A DNA stretch of 64,000 nt from Massilia aurea (GCF_014200505.1 NZ_JACHBX010000005.1:186001-250000), one strand, 5' to 3'. Counted from the stretch's first letter, positions 36,062-45,205 are shown. Notes: generated from the sequence alone by a model not told the origin. Numbers and translations are program-made.

Positions 36062-36763
36062 ATGTCCATAATCGCCGGGAACTTGCAAGCTGTCGAAGCG
36101 ACAATCACCGATGCTGTAAAGGCATCGGAACGCACCAGAAACGACGTCCAGTTGCTGGCCGTGTCGAAGACGTTCCCTGCGCAGGCGGTGCTGGATGCGA
36201 TGGCCGCCGGCCAGCTGGCGTTCGGCGAAAACTATTTGCAGGAAGCGCTCGACAAGATCGCAAGCGTCGCGCAGGCGCAACCAGATGCGGCCGTCGAGTG
36301 GCATTTCATCGGCCCGATCCAGAGCAACAAGACGCGGCCCATCGCTGCCAGCTTCGCCTGGGTCCATACGGTCGAGCGGCTCAAGATCGCGCAGCGCCTG
36401 TCGGAGCAGAGGCCGCCCGAACTGGGCCCGCTGAATATCTGCCTGCAAGTGAACATCAGCGGTGAGGCCAGCAAGAGCGGCGCAACGCCTGAAGAATTAC
36501 CGGGGCTGGCGCGTGAGGTGGCGCAACTGCCGAACCTGCGCCTGCGCGGCCTGATGGCGATCCCCGAGCCCACCACCGATATCGCGGCACAGCGCGCCGC
36601 CTTTGCCCGCGTGCGCGCCCTGTTCGACGCGCTGCGCGCCGACGGCCTGGAAATGGACACGCTGTCGATGGGCATGTCGGGCGACCTGGCGCCCGCGATT
36701 GCCGAAGGCGCGACGATCGTGCGCGTTGGCAGCGCCATCTTTGGCAAACGCGATGACACCTGA
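36062..36763 (+). CDS. yggS: YggS family pyridoxal phosphate-binding protein
   Basis: A 233-residue fold-type III barrel that binds PLP without known catalysis and helps keep PLP and amino-acid pools balanced. The PLP Lys is in LLAVSKTFPA near 35-44, with the conserved FGENYLQEALDK, WHFIGPIQSNK and LSMGMSGDLAPAIAEGATIVRVGSAIFG. It is followed 10 bases later by proC, the widespread yggS-proC pairing, and preceded by divergent pilT. Confidence 0.95.
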   Translation: MSIIAGNLQAVEATITDAVKASERTRNDVQLLAVSKTFPAQAVLDAMAAGQLAFGENYLQEALDKIASVAQAQPDAAVEWHFIGPIQSNKTRPIAASFAWVHTVERLKIAQRLSEQRPPELGPLNICLQVNISGEASKSGATPEELPGLAREVAQLPNLRLRGLMAIPEPTTDIAAQRAAFARVRALFDALRADGLEMDTLSMGMSGDLAPAIAEGATIVRVGSAIFGKRDDT

Positions 36764-36773
36764 CAGGATCACC

Positions 36774-37586
36774 ATGAACATCGTCTTTATCGGCGGCGGC
36801 AATATGGCCGCGGCCCTGATTTCCGGGCTCGTGAAGGTCGCGGGTTCCGGCGCGCAGATCCACGTGGTGGACCGCAATCCCGAAGCACTGGAGCGTCTGG
36901 CGCGCGAGTATGGCGTGCGCACTGCGACTGACATCGACGAGGGGGTCCAGCACGCTGAAGTCGTCGTGCTGGCCGTGAAGCCGCAGCAGATGCGCGAAGT
37001 GGCCACAGCACTGGCGCCGCACCTGACGCGCCAGCTGGTGCTGTCAATCGCGGCGGGTATCCGCAGCAGCGACCTGACGCGCTGGCTCGGTGGCTACGAC
37101 GCCATCGTGCGCACGATGCCGAATACACCAGCGCTGATCGGCATGGGCGTGACGGGTCTGGCGGCGCAGGCGGGCGTGAACGCCGCGCAGCGCGAGCAGG
37201 CCGACGCCGTCATGCGCGCGGTCGGCAAGACTGTGTGGCTGGACGACGAGGCGCAGATCGATGCGGTGACGGCGGTGTCGGGTAGCGGGCCGGCCTACGT
37301 GTTTTACTTCCTTGAAGCGATGCAGGAAGCGGCGCGCGCGATGGGCCTGAATGCGGAGCAGGGCAGGGAACTGGCGCTGGCCACGTTCACGGGCGCAGCG
37401 CAGCTGGCGGCGCAGTCCGATGAAGCAGTCGACGTGCTGCGTGCGCGCGTGACGTCAAAGGGCGGCACGACGCACGCGGCAATCGAGAGCATGGAAGCGG
37501 CAGGCGTGAAAGGCGCGATCGTCGCAGCGATGCAGGCCGCAGCGGCGCGTGGCAAGGCACTCGGGGACGAGCTGGGTCAGGATTGA
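36774..37586 (+). CDS. proC: Pyrroline-5-carboxylate reductase
   Basis: A 270-residue enzyme that makes L-proline from pyrroline-5-carboxylate using NAD(P)H. The Rossmann motif IGGGNMAAALISG is near 5-17, VRTMPNTPALIGMGVTG near 118-134, and the dimerisation-domain signature is AVSGSGPAYVFYFLEAM with TSKGGTTHAAIESME. ATG 36774 has AGGATC upstream. It is co-transcribed with yggS. A palindrome doublet follows its stop. Confidence 0.95.
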   Translation: MNIVFIGGGNMAAALISGLVKVAGSGAQIHVVDRNPEALERLAREYGVRTATDIDEGVQHAEVVVLAVKPQQMREVATALAPHLTRQLVLSIAAGIRSSDLTRWLGGYDAIVRTMPNTPALIGMGVTGLAAQAGVNAAQREQADAVMRAVGKTVWLDDEAQIDAVTAVSGSGPAYVFYFLEAMQEAARAMGLNAEQGRELALATFTGAAQLAAQSDEAVDVLRARVTSKGGTTHAAIESMEAAGVKGAIVAAMQAAAARGKALGDELGQD

Positions 37587-37612
37587 GCGTGCGGTGCCTG
37601 TAAAAAGCTTGG

Positions 37613-37711
37613 GTTCCCGCCTTCGCGGGAACGACGGTCTGGAGGCTGGTTGCCACGATCAACATCCGTAGCTGCCAACCCTAAAACCGTCGTTCCCGCG
37701 CAGGCGGGAAC
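37613..37711. repeat. GTTCC-family palindrome doublet (REP/REPIN-like)
   Basis: GTTCCCGCCTTCGCGGGAAC (37613-37632) and GTTCCCGCGCAGGCGGGAAC (37692-37711) lie in opposite orientation 79 bases apart, between the convergent proC and YqjK-like genes. The outer flanks are AGCTTGG and CCAAGT, mirrored. Confidence 0.82.
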
Positions 37712-37739
37712 CCAAGTCAGTTCGCGAACCGCAAACCGT

Positions 37740-38042
37740 TCAATGTACTTCGAACTTCCGCCACCCTAATACGGGCAGCACCTTCTGCGCCAGCTTGTAG
37801 GCCGACAACGCTGCCGTGATCGCACCTACCACCCAGGTCGGCTTGGTCAGCAGGATGCCAACCCCGACGCCGGCGGCGGTCAGGATGGCTTTCTTGTGCT
37901 GCACCACGTAGCCCGTGGTGCCGCCCATCGCCGACGGCGTGCGCAGCAGCGTCACGTCGGCCGACATCTGGGCGCGCTGTTCGGCGCATTGCGCGGCCAG
38001 CAAGCGGCGGCGCACCGCCAGTGGTTCAGATTTTGACGTCAT
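37740..38042 (-). CDS. YqjK-like small membrane-associated protein
   Basis: A 100-residue protein. A charged N-terminal helix (RRRLLAAQCAEQRAQM) is followed by hydrophobic stretches (ILTAAGVGVGILL and VVGAITAALSAYKLA). It is the third gene after YqjD/DUF883-like and YqjE-like genes, with its start inside the end of the yqjE-like gene (17 bp overlap). That context matches the enterobacterial yqjDEK trio; the sequence itself is only weakly characteristic. Confidence 0.7.
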   Translation of the reverse strand: MTSKSEPLAVRRRLLAAQCAEQRAQMSADVTLLRTPSAMGGTTGYVVQHKKAILTAAGVGVGILLTKPTWVVGAITAALSAYKLAQKVLPVLGWRKFEVH

Positions 38043-38409
38043 CGATCGGCTCTCCTTTGACAGCTTGCGCATCCTTGCGCAGTTCGGCCAGCGTGGCAGC
38101 CATGATTGGTCCACGGTTCGTCAGGTCGCCACGGACCTTGAAGAACGCCAGCACACTGCCCAGCGCGAACAGCAGCGTCATACCGCCGACGGCGAGCAGG
38201 CGGTGTGTATCCCAGAACAGCACCAGCACGAACAGAATCAGCAGCAGCACCGCGACCAGGCCGAAGAAGGCGGCCGCGATGCCCCAGGCCACATAGCCGA
38301 ACAGGCGGTGCGTTTCTTCCTGCAGTTCGAGCGTCGCCAGCTCAAGCCGCGTGCGCAGCATGGCCAGCAGCGTGGCCCCGATGCGCGAAATGGTCGCGGG
38401 GATCGTCAT
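38026..38409 (-). CDS. Phage holin family / YqjE-like membrane protein
   Basis: A 127-residue protein. An N-terminal amphipathic helix (LAMLRTRLELATLELQEE) and two transmembrane segments (about 38-65 and 72-92) match the YqjE/holin superfamily III pattern. Despite the name there is no phage context. It is likely a membrane-stress protein acting with the DUF883 protein encoded 1 base upstream. Confidence 0.82.
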   Translation of the reverse strand: MTIPATISRIGATLLAMLRTRLELATLELQEETHRLFGYVAWGIAAAFFGLVAVLLLILFVLVLFWDTHRLLAVGGMTLLFALGSVLAFFKVRGDLTNRGPIMAATLAELRKDAQAVKGEPIDDVKI

Positions 38410-38410
38410 C

Positions 38411-38731
38411 TTATTTACGGACGATCAGCATGCCGATGACGACACCGATGGCAGCGCCCAGGCCAACCGATTTCCATGGGTTGTCCTTGACGTATTCGTC
38501 GGTGGCCTTGGCGGCGACCTTGGTGCGCTCGACCACGGTTTCTTCGGCGTTGATCAGGCCGACCTTGGCCGAGGCCAGCGTCTGCTCGAACTTGGCCTTG
38601 GCCGACTTGAACTCTTCGCCGGTCAGCTGGCTGCCGTTGCGCAGCCACGATTCCGCGTCGCCGATGACGCTTTTCAGGTCGTCGACCAGCTGGTCGCGGG
38701 TATTGGACTGGGTCGGGATTTTTTGGATCAT
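38411..38731 (-). CDS. DUF883 (ElaB/YqjD-like) membrane-anchored protein
   Basis: A 106-residue protein: a long helical part (about 12-80, RDQLVDDLKSVIGDAESWL onward), then the signature NPWKSVGLGAAIGVVIGML forming a C-terminal membrane anchor. Relatives (YqjD, ElaB) bind ribosomes at the membrane in stationary phase. It is the first gene of the yqjDEK-like operon, 66 bases downstream of ubiA on the same strand. Confidence 0.88.
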   Translation of the reverse strand: MIQKIPTQSNTRDQLVDDLKSVIGDAESWLRNGSQLTGEEFKSAKAKFEQTLASAKVGLINAEETVVERTKVAAKATDEYVKDNPWKSVGLGAAIGVVIGMLIVRK

Positions 38732-38797
38732 ATTGGGCCTCTTGGTTTGGTGGTCGATCACGCTGCAGCAGCAGCGATGAATGCATTTTGGATAATA

Positions 38798-39652
38798 TTA
38801 ACCTAATGCATAATCTAGTGCGACACCAATGAACAGTGCGGCCCCCAGCCAGTTGTTATGGCGGAAGGCCTTGAAGCAGTTCATCCGGTCGCGATGACGG
38901 ATCAGCGTGTAGTGATACAGCGCGATCGCGCCCGCCACCGCCACCCCGGCCACGAACCACCAGCGCAGGCCCAGCGACCAGCCGCACAGCAAAAAGATGG
39001 CCAGCGACGCGCCGTAGCACAGCATGATCGCGGCCACGTCGAAGCGCCCGAAGGTGATCGCCGACGTCCGCATGCCCAGCTTGATGTCGTCATCGCGGTC
39101 GACCATCGCATACGCGGTGTCGTAGGCCACCGCCCAGAACACGTTCGCTACCAGCAGCCACCAGGCCACGCTAGGGACCGCGCCCTGCACGGCGGCAAAC
39201 GCCATCGGGATGCCGAAGCCGAACGCGATACCCAGGTAAGCCTGCGGAATGGCGAAGAAGCGCTTGAAATACGGGTAGGTGCCGGCAACCACCACGGCCA
39301 CCACCGACAACTGCTTGGTCAGCGCATTGAGCGGCAGGATCAGCAGGAACGACGCGATTGCCAGCACGGCCGCGACCATCACCGCTTCCCAGCCCCGGAT
39401 CTTGCCGCTCGTGAGCGGGCGGTCGACCGTGCGCTTGACGTGGCGGTCGAAGTCGCGGTCGGCGTAGTCGTTGATGGCGCAGCCGGCTGATCGCATCAGC
39501 GCCGTGCCGATCACGAAGATCGCCAGCACATCGAGGGCCGGCACGCCGCCCGAGGCCATCCACAGCGCCCACAGGGTGGGCCACAGCAGCAACAGGATGC
39601 CGATCGGCTTGTCGGCCCGGATCAGGCGAAAGTAGAGCGCCAGCTTGTTCAT
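38798..39652 (-). CDS. ubiA: 4-hydroxybenzoate octaprenyltransferase
   Basis: A 284-residue inner-membrane prenyltransferase that attaches the polyprenyl tail to 4-hydroxybenzoate in ubiquinone synthesis. The two Asp-rich motifs NDYADRDFD and YAMVDRDDD are present along with about eight membrane segments. ATG 39652 begins [18 protein letters not shown], the family N-terminus; longer extension is Arg/Ala-rich and unlikely. It is upstream of the DUF883 operon and separated from the PhoX gene by 304 bases. Confidence 0.94.
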   Translation of the reverse strand: MNKLALYFRLIRADKPIGILLLLWPTLWALWMASGGVPALDVLAIFVIGTALMRSAGCAINDYADRDFDRHVKRTVDRPLTSGKIRGWEAVMVAAVLAIASFLLILPLNALTKQLSVVAVVVAGTYPYFKRFFAIPQAYLGIAFGFGIPMAFAAVQGAVPSVAWWLLVANVFWAVAYDTAYAMVDRDDDIKLGMRTSAITFGRFDVAAIMLCYGASLAIFLLCGWSLGLRWWFVAGVAVAGAIALYHYTLIRHRDRMNCFKAFRHNNWLGAALFIGVALDYALG

Positions 39653-39956
39653 GTGTTCGCTTTTTTGTCGCAAAAAATATTGATCGGAAGACAGCAATTC
39701 TAGCCGGTTTGGGGACGCTGCGCGGCGCACCCTTGCCGCAGCAGGCCGCATGCGATGTGCATGACAGGCAGATGTCACGACCAACCGTGCAGGGTAAAAA
39801 ATTGTCTTTTTGTTGTCATTAACTTGACATGATCGTTTGCTTTAATGCATCGGTCCAAGCCGGGGTGGTAAGGACAGGCGGGCCGCCGCTCAGGCGCTGC
39901 CAACATTCGAGATGCCGGTCCACCGGCTCGCACGTCCAATCAATGGAGAAGTACAC
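39653..39956. other. Divergent intergenic region, ubiA and phoX-like gene
   Basis: No gene is visible in these 304 bases. The right half holds a candidate Pho box (39813-39830) and a TTTAAT (39841-39846) that may be the -10 of the PhoX-like gene. The part at 39653-39700 is A/T-rich and probably carries the ubiA promoter. Confidence 0.55.
39813..39834 (+). promoter_or_regulatory. Candidate Pho box
   Basis: TTGTCAT (39813-39819) and TTGACAT (39824-39830) are direct half-sites 11 bases apart, as in the PhoB box (CTGTCAT-N4-CTGTCAC). The 22-bp unit ends 6 bases before TTTAAT. Phosphate-starvation control of a PhoX-like gene would make sense; binding is inferred. Confidence 0.5.
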
Positions 39957-41459
39957 ATGAACAACCACGACACGTCGCCGTCGCGCCGCAACCTGCTCAA
40001 GGGCATCGCCGGCGCCAGCGCGCTGCCATTCGTTGGCGCCTTCGCCGCGCTGCACGCCCGTGAAGCTGCCGCCGCCAATGGCGTCACCGCGCTGGTCGAC
40101 AGCCCGTACGGCCCGATCGCGCCGACCAATGACCTGAGCACCGGCCTGCCGCTGCTGCAACTGCCGCCTGGCTTCACGTACAAGAGCTATGGCTGGCGGG
40201 GCGACATCATGACCGACGGCCGGCCATGCCCGGCGGGCCACGACGGCATGGGCGTGATCGCCACCCGCAAGGTCGGCCGCAGCACCGAGCAGGTGTTGGT
40301 GCGCAATCATGAAATCACCAGCAGCGCAGCTGGCAATTTCATCAACGCCTACAGCTTCTACGACGGCGGCACGATCAACACCACCACGACCAACCGTTCG
40401 TGCGGCGGCACCACCAATCTGGTGTTCCGTGACGGCGACTGGGTCAGCATGACGCCAAGCCTGGGCGGCACCCAGCAGAACTGCGCCGGCGGCGTCACGC
40501 CGTGGGGCACGTGGCTGACCTGCGAAGAAGTCGGTTCCGACGCGATCACTGCCGGCGGCAAGAAGCACGGCTACGTGTTCGAAGTGACGGTCGATCCGCG
40601 CCAGACGACCGGTCAGCCGATCGTGAACATGGGCCGCTTCGCGCACGAAGCCGCCGCCGTCGATCCGACCAACTGCAATGTCTACCTGACCGAAGATGCA
40701 TCGGGCAAGTCGGGCTTCTACCGCTACGTGCCAGACATCAAGACCGGTGCGGCCGGTTCGCTGGCGCGCGGCGGCGTGCTCGAGATGGCGAAGGTCAAGG
40801 GCGTCAACAACGTCAACCTGGCCACTGCATCGGTCGACCTGACGTACGAACTGGAATGGGTGTCGATCCCGAACCCGGACGCCAACCGCGGCAACAGCGT
40901 GGGCCTGAACGGCCAGGCAATCAGCAATGCCGCCGGTCCGTTCAACCAGGGCTGGGCCAAGGGCGCGCTGCGCATGAACCGCGGCGAAGGCATCTTTTAC
41001 ACCAAGGGCAAGCTGTACGTGATGGACACGTCGGGTGGCCCCGTCAACCGTGGCGCGATCTGGGAGCTGGACCTGGCCAGCCAGACGCTCAAGTGCATCT
41101 ACTCGAGCCCGAGCCCGCTGATCGGCAATATGGGCGACAACCTGGCCGTCAGCCCGCGCGATGGCCTGCTGATCTGCGAAGACTCGTCCAGCCCGATCAC
41201 CGATTCCTTCGGTTTCGGCCAGCGCCTGATGGGCCTGACGGGCGCCGGTGACGCCTACATCTTCGCCAAGAACAACGTGAACCTGACGACGGCCCAGCTG
41301 ACCGCCGCCGGCAAGTCGACGGCGCTGGCCGGCGATGGCCGCGGCAATGAATTTGCCGGCGCCTGCTTCGATCCGACCGGCCGCTACCTGTTCGTCAATA
41401 TCCAGACGCCGGGCATCACCTTCGCAATCTCGGGTCCATGGGCCAAGGGTCCGCTGTAA
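39957..41459 (+). CDS. PhoX-like (DUF839) Tat-exported phosphatase family protein
   Basis: A 500-residue protein. The twin-arginine signal SRRNLLKG (Arg10-Arg11) and hydrophobic stretch to about 37 predict folded periplasmic export. DUF839/PhoX features are seen in the mature part: GHDGMGV, LVRNHEI, GGTTNLV, PWGTWLTCEE near 180-190, GRFAHEAAAVDP, YLTEDA and NLAVSPRDGLLICEDSS. PhoX enzymes are calcium/iron-dependent alkaline phosphatases; many DUF839 proteins are untested, so activity is probable, not shown. A candidate Pho box precedes it. A PEP-CTERM protein follows after 31 bases. Confidence 0.87.
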   Translation: MNNHDTSPSRRNLLKGIAGASALPFVGAFAALHAREAAAANGVTALVDSPYGPIAPTNDLSTGLPLLQLPPGFTYKSYGWRGDIMTDGRPCPAGHDGMGVIATRKVGRSTEQVLVRNHEITSSAAGNFINAYSFYDGGTINTTTTNRSCGGTTNLVFRDGDWVSMTPSLGGTQQNCAGGVTPWGTWLTCEEVGSDAITAGGKKHGYVFEVTVDPRQTTGQPIVNMGRFAHEAAAVDPTNCNVYLTEDASGKSGFYRYVPDIKTGAAGSLARGGVLEMAKVKGVNNVNLATASVDLTYELEWVSIPNPDANRGNSVGLNGQAISNAAGPFNQGWAKGALRMNRGEGIFYTKGKLYVMDTSGGPVNRGAIWELDLASQTLKCIYSSPSPLIGNMGDNLAVSPRDGLLICEDSSSPITDSFGFGQRLMGLTGAGDAYIFAKNNVNLTTAQLTAAGKSTALAGDGRGNEFAGACFDPTGRYLFVNIQTPGITFAISGPWAKGPL

Positions 41460-41490
41460 TTTTCACCGTATTCATTCAAGGATATTCACC

Positions 41491-42063
41491 ATGACCATCA
41501 ACAAATTCATTACCGCCGGCCTGGTTGCGCTGGCGTTCTCGACGTCGAGCCACGCGGCGCTGCTGGTCAGCTCGAACAGTGCGGCCGGCAATGCCGTGAC
41601 CGACTACAGCGCCGCCGGCGCTGTCTCGTTCGATCTGGCGCTGGGCAATTTTGCCGGCACGACGCTCAACTTCGTGCTGCAGGAAGCTGACCTGGCTGGA
41701 CCGCTGAGCCTGAGCGCAATGGTGTTCAACCTGAGCGGCATGTCGTTCCCGCAGTTTAACTTTGGCTTGCAGGGCATTCGTTTCGCGGCGCCGGGCACCG
41801 TGACCGCGTTCTCGCAGGATCTCAGCGTCAATAGTTCGTTCTACAACGCGGCGATCACGTTCGCCAATGGCGAGCCGGCCGAGTTCCAGTTCGGGAACCC
41901 GACGCTCGTCAATGGCCGCAGCGACTGGCTGCTCGATACCACTGGCATGCGCGCTGGCGACACGTTCTCGATCGTGGCCGAAGTGCCGGAACCGTCGACG
42001 ATCGCGCTGATGCTGCCGCTGCTGCTGGGTGGCTTGATGGTGGCCCGTCGCCGCCAAGGCTGA
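41491..42063 (+). CDS. PEP-CTERM sorting-domain protein
   Basis: A 190-residue exported protein with a signal peptide (about 1-23, SSHA), a beta-rich body with no recognised domain, and a C-terminal PEP-CTERM signal: VPEPST (165-170), a hydrophobic helix (LMLPLLLGGLMVA) and the basic tail RRRQG. An exosortase (EpsH/XrtA type, not in this window) would cleave and anchor or release it, usually with exopolysaccharide. It lies 31 bases after the PhoX-like gene and is probably in its operon. Confidence 0.88.
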   Translation: MTINKFITAGLVALAFSTSSHAALLVSSNSAAGNAVTDYSAAGAVSFDLALGNFAGTTLNFVLQEADLAGPLSLSAMVFNLSGMSFPQFNFGLQGIRFAAPGTVTAFSQDLSVNSSFYNAAITFANGEPAEFQFGNPTLVNGRSDWLLDTTGMRAGDTFSIVAEVPEPSTIALMLPLLLGGLMVARRRQG

Positions 42064-42084
42064 TCGGCCTAGTTGCGTTGCTTT

Positions 42085-42216
42085 GAACGCGTGGACGGCA
42101 TAGCCGTCCACCCTACGGATTTGCTCTAACGCAAATCAATTTCGCCCCGCGCTATGCCACGTGACGTTGAACGTGTGGGCGGCGTAGGGTGGGCGGGTAT
42201 CCCGCCCACGCGTTTA
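42085..42216. repeat. GTAGGGTGG-family palindrome doublet
   Basis: Inverted copies GAACGCGTGGACGG...CCGTCCACCCTACGG (42085-42118) and CGTAGGGTGGGCGG...CCGCCCACGCGTT (42183-42216) lie 98 bases apart. A truncated third piece (GCGTGGACGGCGTTACGG) is at about 42231-42248. They fill the gap between the convergent PEP-CTERM and rhomboid genes. Confidence 0.78.
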
Positions 42217-42243
42217 GCGCAATTTTGCGCCGCGTGGACGGCG

Positions 42244-43089
42244 TTACGGGCGTTCCGGGTTCACGGCCCGCGCCGCGTCGCGCTGCGCGGCGAGCACCTC
42301 TGATGCACGCAGGATGTGCGCGATCCGGCTGACCTGGTCGGACGGCGGCTGCCTGACCAGCACCACCAGCACGCCCAGGCTGACGGCGAACACGACTGCC
42401 GACTGCACCGCAGTACCGATCCGCAACACGCGCCCCGGCAGCATCAGCAAGGCGCCAATGGCGATCCCGGCCAGCGCGCCACCGACGTGGGCCGCGTTAT
42501 CGGTGCCGGTCATCAAGAAGCCCATGCCGATATTCAGCACCACCACCTGGAAGATGACTTTCAATTCGATTTTCGCCGCCGTGCCGGCGCACAGCGCATG
42601 CACCAGCAGGGCGCCGGACGCGCCGAGCAGCGCGCCGGATGCGCCAATGCTGACCGTGGTCGCGAAATGCGGCGTGAAGCCCATGGCCGATGGCACTAGC
42701 TCGTAGCTCGTGTTGCGCACGGCCACGCCTGCATACCACCAGGCGCTGGCCAGCCCACCGAACAGGCCCGACAACAGATAGAGCAATGCAAAGCGTGTGC
42801 GGCCCCAGACCGCCTCGGACAATGGCCCGATCTGCGACAGCATGAACATGTTCAGGCCCAGGTGCAGCGCGCCGCCGTGCAGGAACATCGACGTGACGAG
42901 CCTCGTCCAGTCGCCAGTGAGAGTGTAGGGGCCAAGGTTGCCGCCCCAGGCAGTCAGGTCGGCCGGGCTGGGCGACATCCAGTCGACGCCGTTCATGCCC
43001 AGATACACCCAGGCGCCCATATTGAGCAGGATGAGCCAGAAGGTGGGGGAGGTGAAGAAGCTCGGGCGCGTGCCCGGTGTGGTCTGCAT
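42244..43089 (-). CDS. Rhomboid family intramembrane serine protease
   Basis: A 281-residue protein with about six or seven membrane segments. The catalytic Ser151 is in IGASGALLG and His201 in DNAAHVGGALAG; the oxyanion HxxxN is His76-Asn80 in ALHLGLNM. A second GASG (Ser158) follows directly, a local duplication of GASGALL that makes the assignment of the nucleophile slightly ambiguous. ATG 43089 is used; the ATG at 43134 adds residues without a good site. It cleaves membrane proteins in the bilayer; the substrate is unknown. Confidence 0.9.
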   Translation of the reverse strand: MQTTPGTRPSFFTSPTFWLILLNMGAWVYLGMNGVDWMSPSPADLTAWGGNLGPYTLTGDWTRLVTSMFLHGGALHLGLNMFMLSQIGPLSEAVWGRTRFALLYLLSGLFGGLASAWWYAGVAVRNTSYELVPSAMGFTPHFATTVSIGASGALLGASGALLVHALCAGTAAKIELKVIFQVVVLNIGMGFLMTGTDNAAHVGGALAGIAIGALLMLPGRVLRIGTAVQSAVVFAVSLGVLVVLVRQPPSDQVSRIAHILRASEVLAAQRDAARAVNPERP

Positions 43090-43480
43090 GATTGTTACCG
43101 AAAATAAATTATCGGTGAAAATAGCACCTTTCAACGAAGCCGTCGATTCGATATCGCTCGTTCATTGCCAATCGCCTGCGACATCCTTGCGCTGCCAGCA
43201 ATAGTGCGGGCATGACATCGGCAGGATGCTAGACTTTGGTTCCCGGGCACCACTGTCCGGCCATCCAGACCGATCGCATCGCAGGTCCGGGCCAGCGCAT
43301 TTGCCCCGGCACGGCATGTGCATCGCCGCGCATCGACAGGCGCGCCATTACCCGTGCGCGCTTGCCAGGAATGCGACGCACCAGTCGCTTGCCATCCCGC
43401 GGATGTCGCGGTGTCCGCACCGTCACTCCCGCCCGGGCCGCGCCATGCGCCATGCGATCAAACACGTGCAAGGAGTCGTT
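43090..43480. other. Intergenic region before the MscS-type gene
   Basis: These 391 bases are open in one frame continuous with the MscS gene, but the translation is Arg/His/Pro-rich, with no signal peptide until after 43481, so I read it as non-coding. It is divergent (rhomboid to the left). No clear promoter, operator or RNA structure was seen beyond an A/T-rich stretch at 43098-43140. Confidence 0.5.
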
Positions 43481-45205
43481 TTGAATAGAATATTTTCCAT
43501 GAGATTACTGGTCTCGCTGTCCCTGGCATTATTGCTGGGGCTGACCCAACCGCCGGCGTTTGCCGCCGGCCAGGATGCCGAGGCCCCCGCCGCCGCTGAA
43601 CCCGCCGTCCCCGATCCGCTCAAGCGCGAGACCCCGCGCTCCATGGTCTCCGGCCTGCTTGGCGCGCTTGGCCAATCCGACTACGATCGCACCGCGTTGT
43701 ACTTCGACTTGCCGCCAGCAACCAGCTCGCGCCAGCGTACCAACGCGGTGGAGCAAGCGCGCGCGTTCCATGCGGTGCTGGACGATGGCGGCACGCTCGA
43801 CACCTTCATCACGCTCTCTAACGACCCCAACGGCAAGGTGAGTGACGACTTGCCGGTCGATCAGGAGCGCGTCGGTGAGATCGCCATCCAGGACAAGAAA
43901 ATCCCGGTGCTGCTCACGAAAGGGCAGGACGGCGAGCACCAGGTGTGGCGCGTCTCGCGCGAGACGCTCACCCAGATCACCGCAGCCACCAAGCGCGCGC
44001 CCGTGGTCACCGAGCCTGCGGCCGACCAGGTCGTCGTCGCCGGCGCGCCGCTGAAGGATTGGGCGCTGCTGCTGGGCCTTGGCGTGCTGGTATTCGGCGG
44101 CTTGTGGATGCTGTCGGCACTGATCGTGTTCTGCATGCGCAAACTCGTGCCCGATCCGGAAGCCAATGGCCTGTACCGCTTCTTCGAGGCGGCGTTGCCG
44201 CCGGTGAGCCTGTTGATCGCTGTCGGCGTGTTCTACAACTGGGCCGAGCAGCTGCCGGTGTCGATCGTGGCGCGCCAGACCTTGCTGCGCTACACCGGCA
44301 TCGTTTCCGTCATCGCGCTGGTGTGGTTCGGCCTGCGGCTGGTCGATGCGATCTCGGAACTGGCGATCGCCCGCATGCAGCGCAGCCAGCGGCGCCAGGT
44401 CATTTCGGTCATCACGCTGGCGCGCCGCGCCGCCAAGGTGATCCTGCTGGCGTTTTCGTGCATTGCGATCCTGAGCACCTTCGGCATCGACGTCACGACG
44501 GGTATTGCGGCGCTCGGTATCGGTGGTATCGCGCTGGCGCTGGGCGCCCAGAAGACGGTGGAAAACCTGGTCGGCAGCGTGACCGTGATCGCCGACCGCC
44601 CGATGCAGGTGGGCGACTTCATCAAGGTCGGCGACGTGGTGGGCACCGTGGAAGACGTCGGCATCCGCTCGACCCGCATCCGCACCAACGAGCGCACGGT
44701 GGTGACGATTCCGAATGGCGACCTGTCGGCGCGCCAGATCGAAAACTACGCTGCGCGCGACCGGTTCCTGTTCAATCCGGTGATCGCGATCGCTTATGGC
44801 AACTCGTCGGCCAAGCTGAAGGAAGCGATTTCCATCGTCCAGCAAGTTCTCGCCGAAGAAAAGAACATGGCGGAAGGGCACCGCGCGCGCCTGGGCAGCA
44901 TCAGCGAGCGCGCCTTCAATATCGAGGTGTTTTCCCACATCGATGTGCACGAGTTCGACACGCAGGTGATCATTCGCGAAAAGCTGCTGCTGACGATCTT
45001 CGAGCGGCTGGAAGCGGCTGACATCAGCCTGGCGTTCCCGACCCAGACCATCGTGTTCTCGCCGTCGCAGCTCGAGGCGGTCAGGGGCGGGTCTGCGGCC
45101 AACGGCGATGCGGCCGATGTAGACGAGACCGCCAAAGCCGTTACACCCGCGCTGCCAGCGCCGCCAGTCGTCTGGACTGACGCTACGCCGCCGCCTCGTA
45201 CGTGA
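43481..45205 (+). CDS. MscS-family mechanosensitive ion channel
   Basis: A 574-residue inner-membrane channel. It starts at TTG 43481, 5 bases after a strong AAGGAG (43470-43475); ATG 43499 is in the same frame but is 23 bases from it. It has a signal peptide (ending AFAAG), a periplasmic N-terminal domain (to about 185), several transmembrane helices, then the MscS core near 340-366 (IAALGIGGIALALGAQKTV) and the beta domain DFIKVGDVVGTVEDVGIRST with IPNGDLSARQIENYA. It would release solutes on hypo-osmotic shock. The last 23 bases overlap oxyR, on the other strand. Confidence 0.9.
   Translation: MNRIFSMRLLVSLSLALLLGLTQPPAFAAGQDAEAPAAAEPAVPDPLKRETPRSMVSGLLGALGQSDYDRTALYFDLPPATSSRQRTNAVEQARAFHAVLDDGGTLDTFITLSNDPNGKVSDDLPVDQERVGEIAIQDKKIPVLLTKGQDGEHQVWRVSRETLTQITAATKRAPVVTEPAADQVVVAGAPLKDWALLLGLGVLVFGGLWMLSALIVFCMRKLVPDPEANGLYRFFEAALPPVSLLIAVGVFYNWAEQLPVSIVARQTLLRYTGIVSVIALVWFGLRLVDAISELAIARMQRSQRRQVISVITLARRAAKVILLAFSCIAILSTFGIDVTTGIAALGIGGIALALGAQKTVENLVGSVTVIADRPMQVGDFIKVGDVVGTVEDVGIRSTRIRTNERTVVTIPNGDLSARQIENYAARDRFLFNPVIAIAYGNSSAKLKEAISIVQQVLAEEKNMAEGHRARLGSISERAFNIEVFSHIDVHEFDTQVIIREKLLLTIFERLEAADISLAFPTQTIVFSPSQLEAVRGGSAANGDAADVDETAKAVTPALPAPPVVWTDATPPPRT

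Noticed and set aside
38026-38409. Prophage remnant suggested by the holin-family match
   Set aside because: The gene sits in a YqjD/YqjE/YqjK-like trio next to ubiA, with no other phage genes.
43226-43480. N-terminal extension of the MscS gene
   Set aside because: The extra 85 residues are Arg/His/Pro-rich, and a strong AAGGAG followed by TTG at 43481 gives a proper signal peptide.
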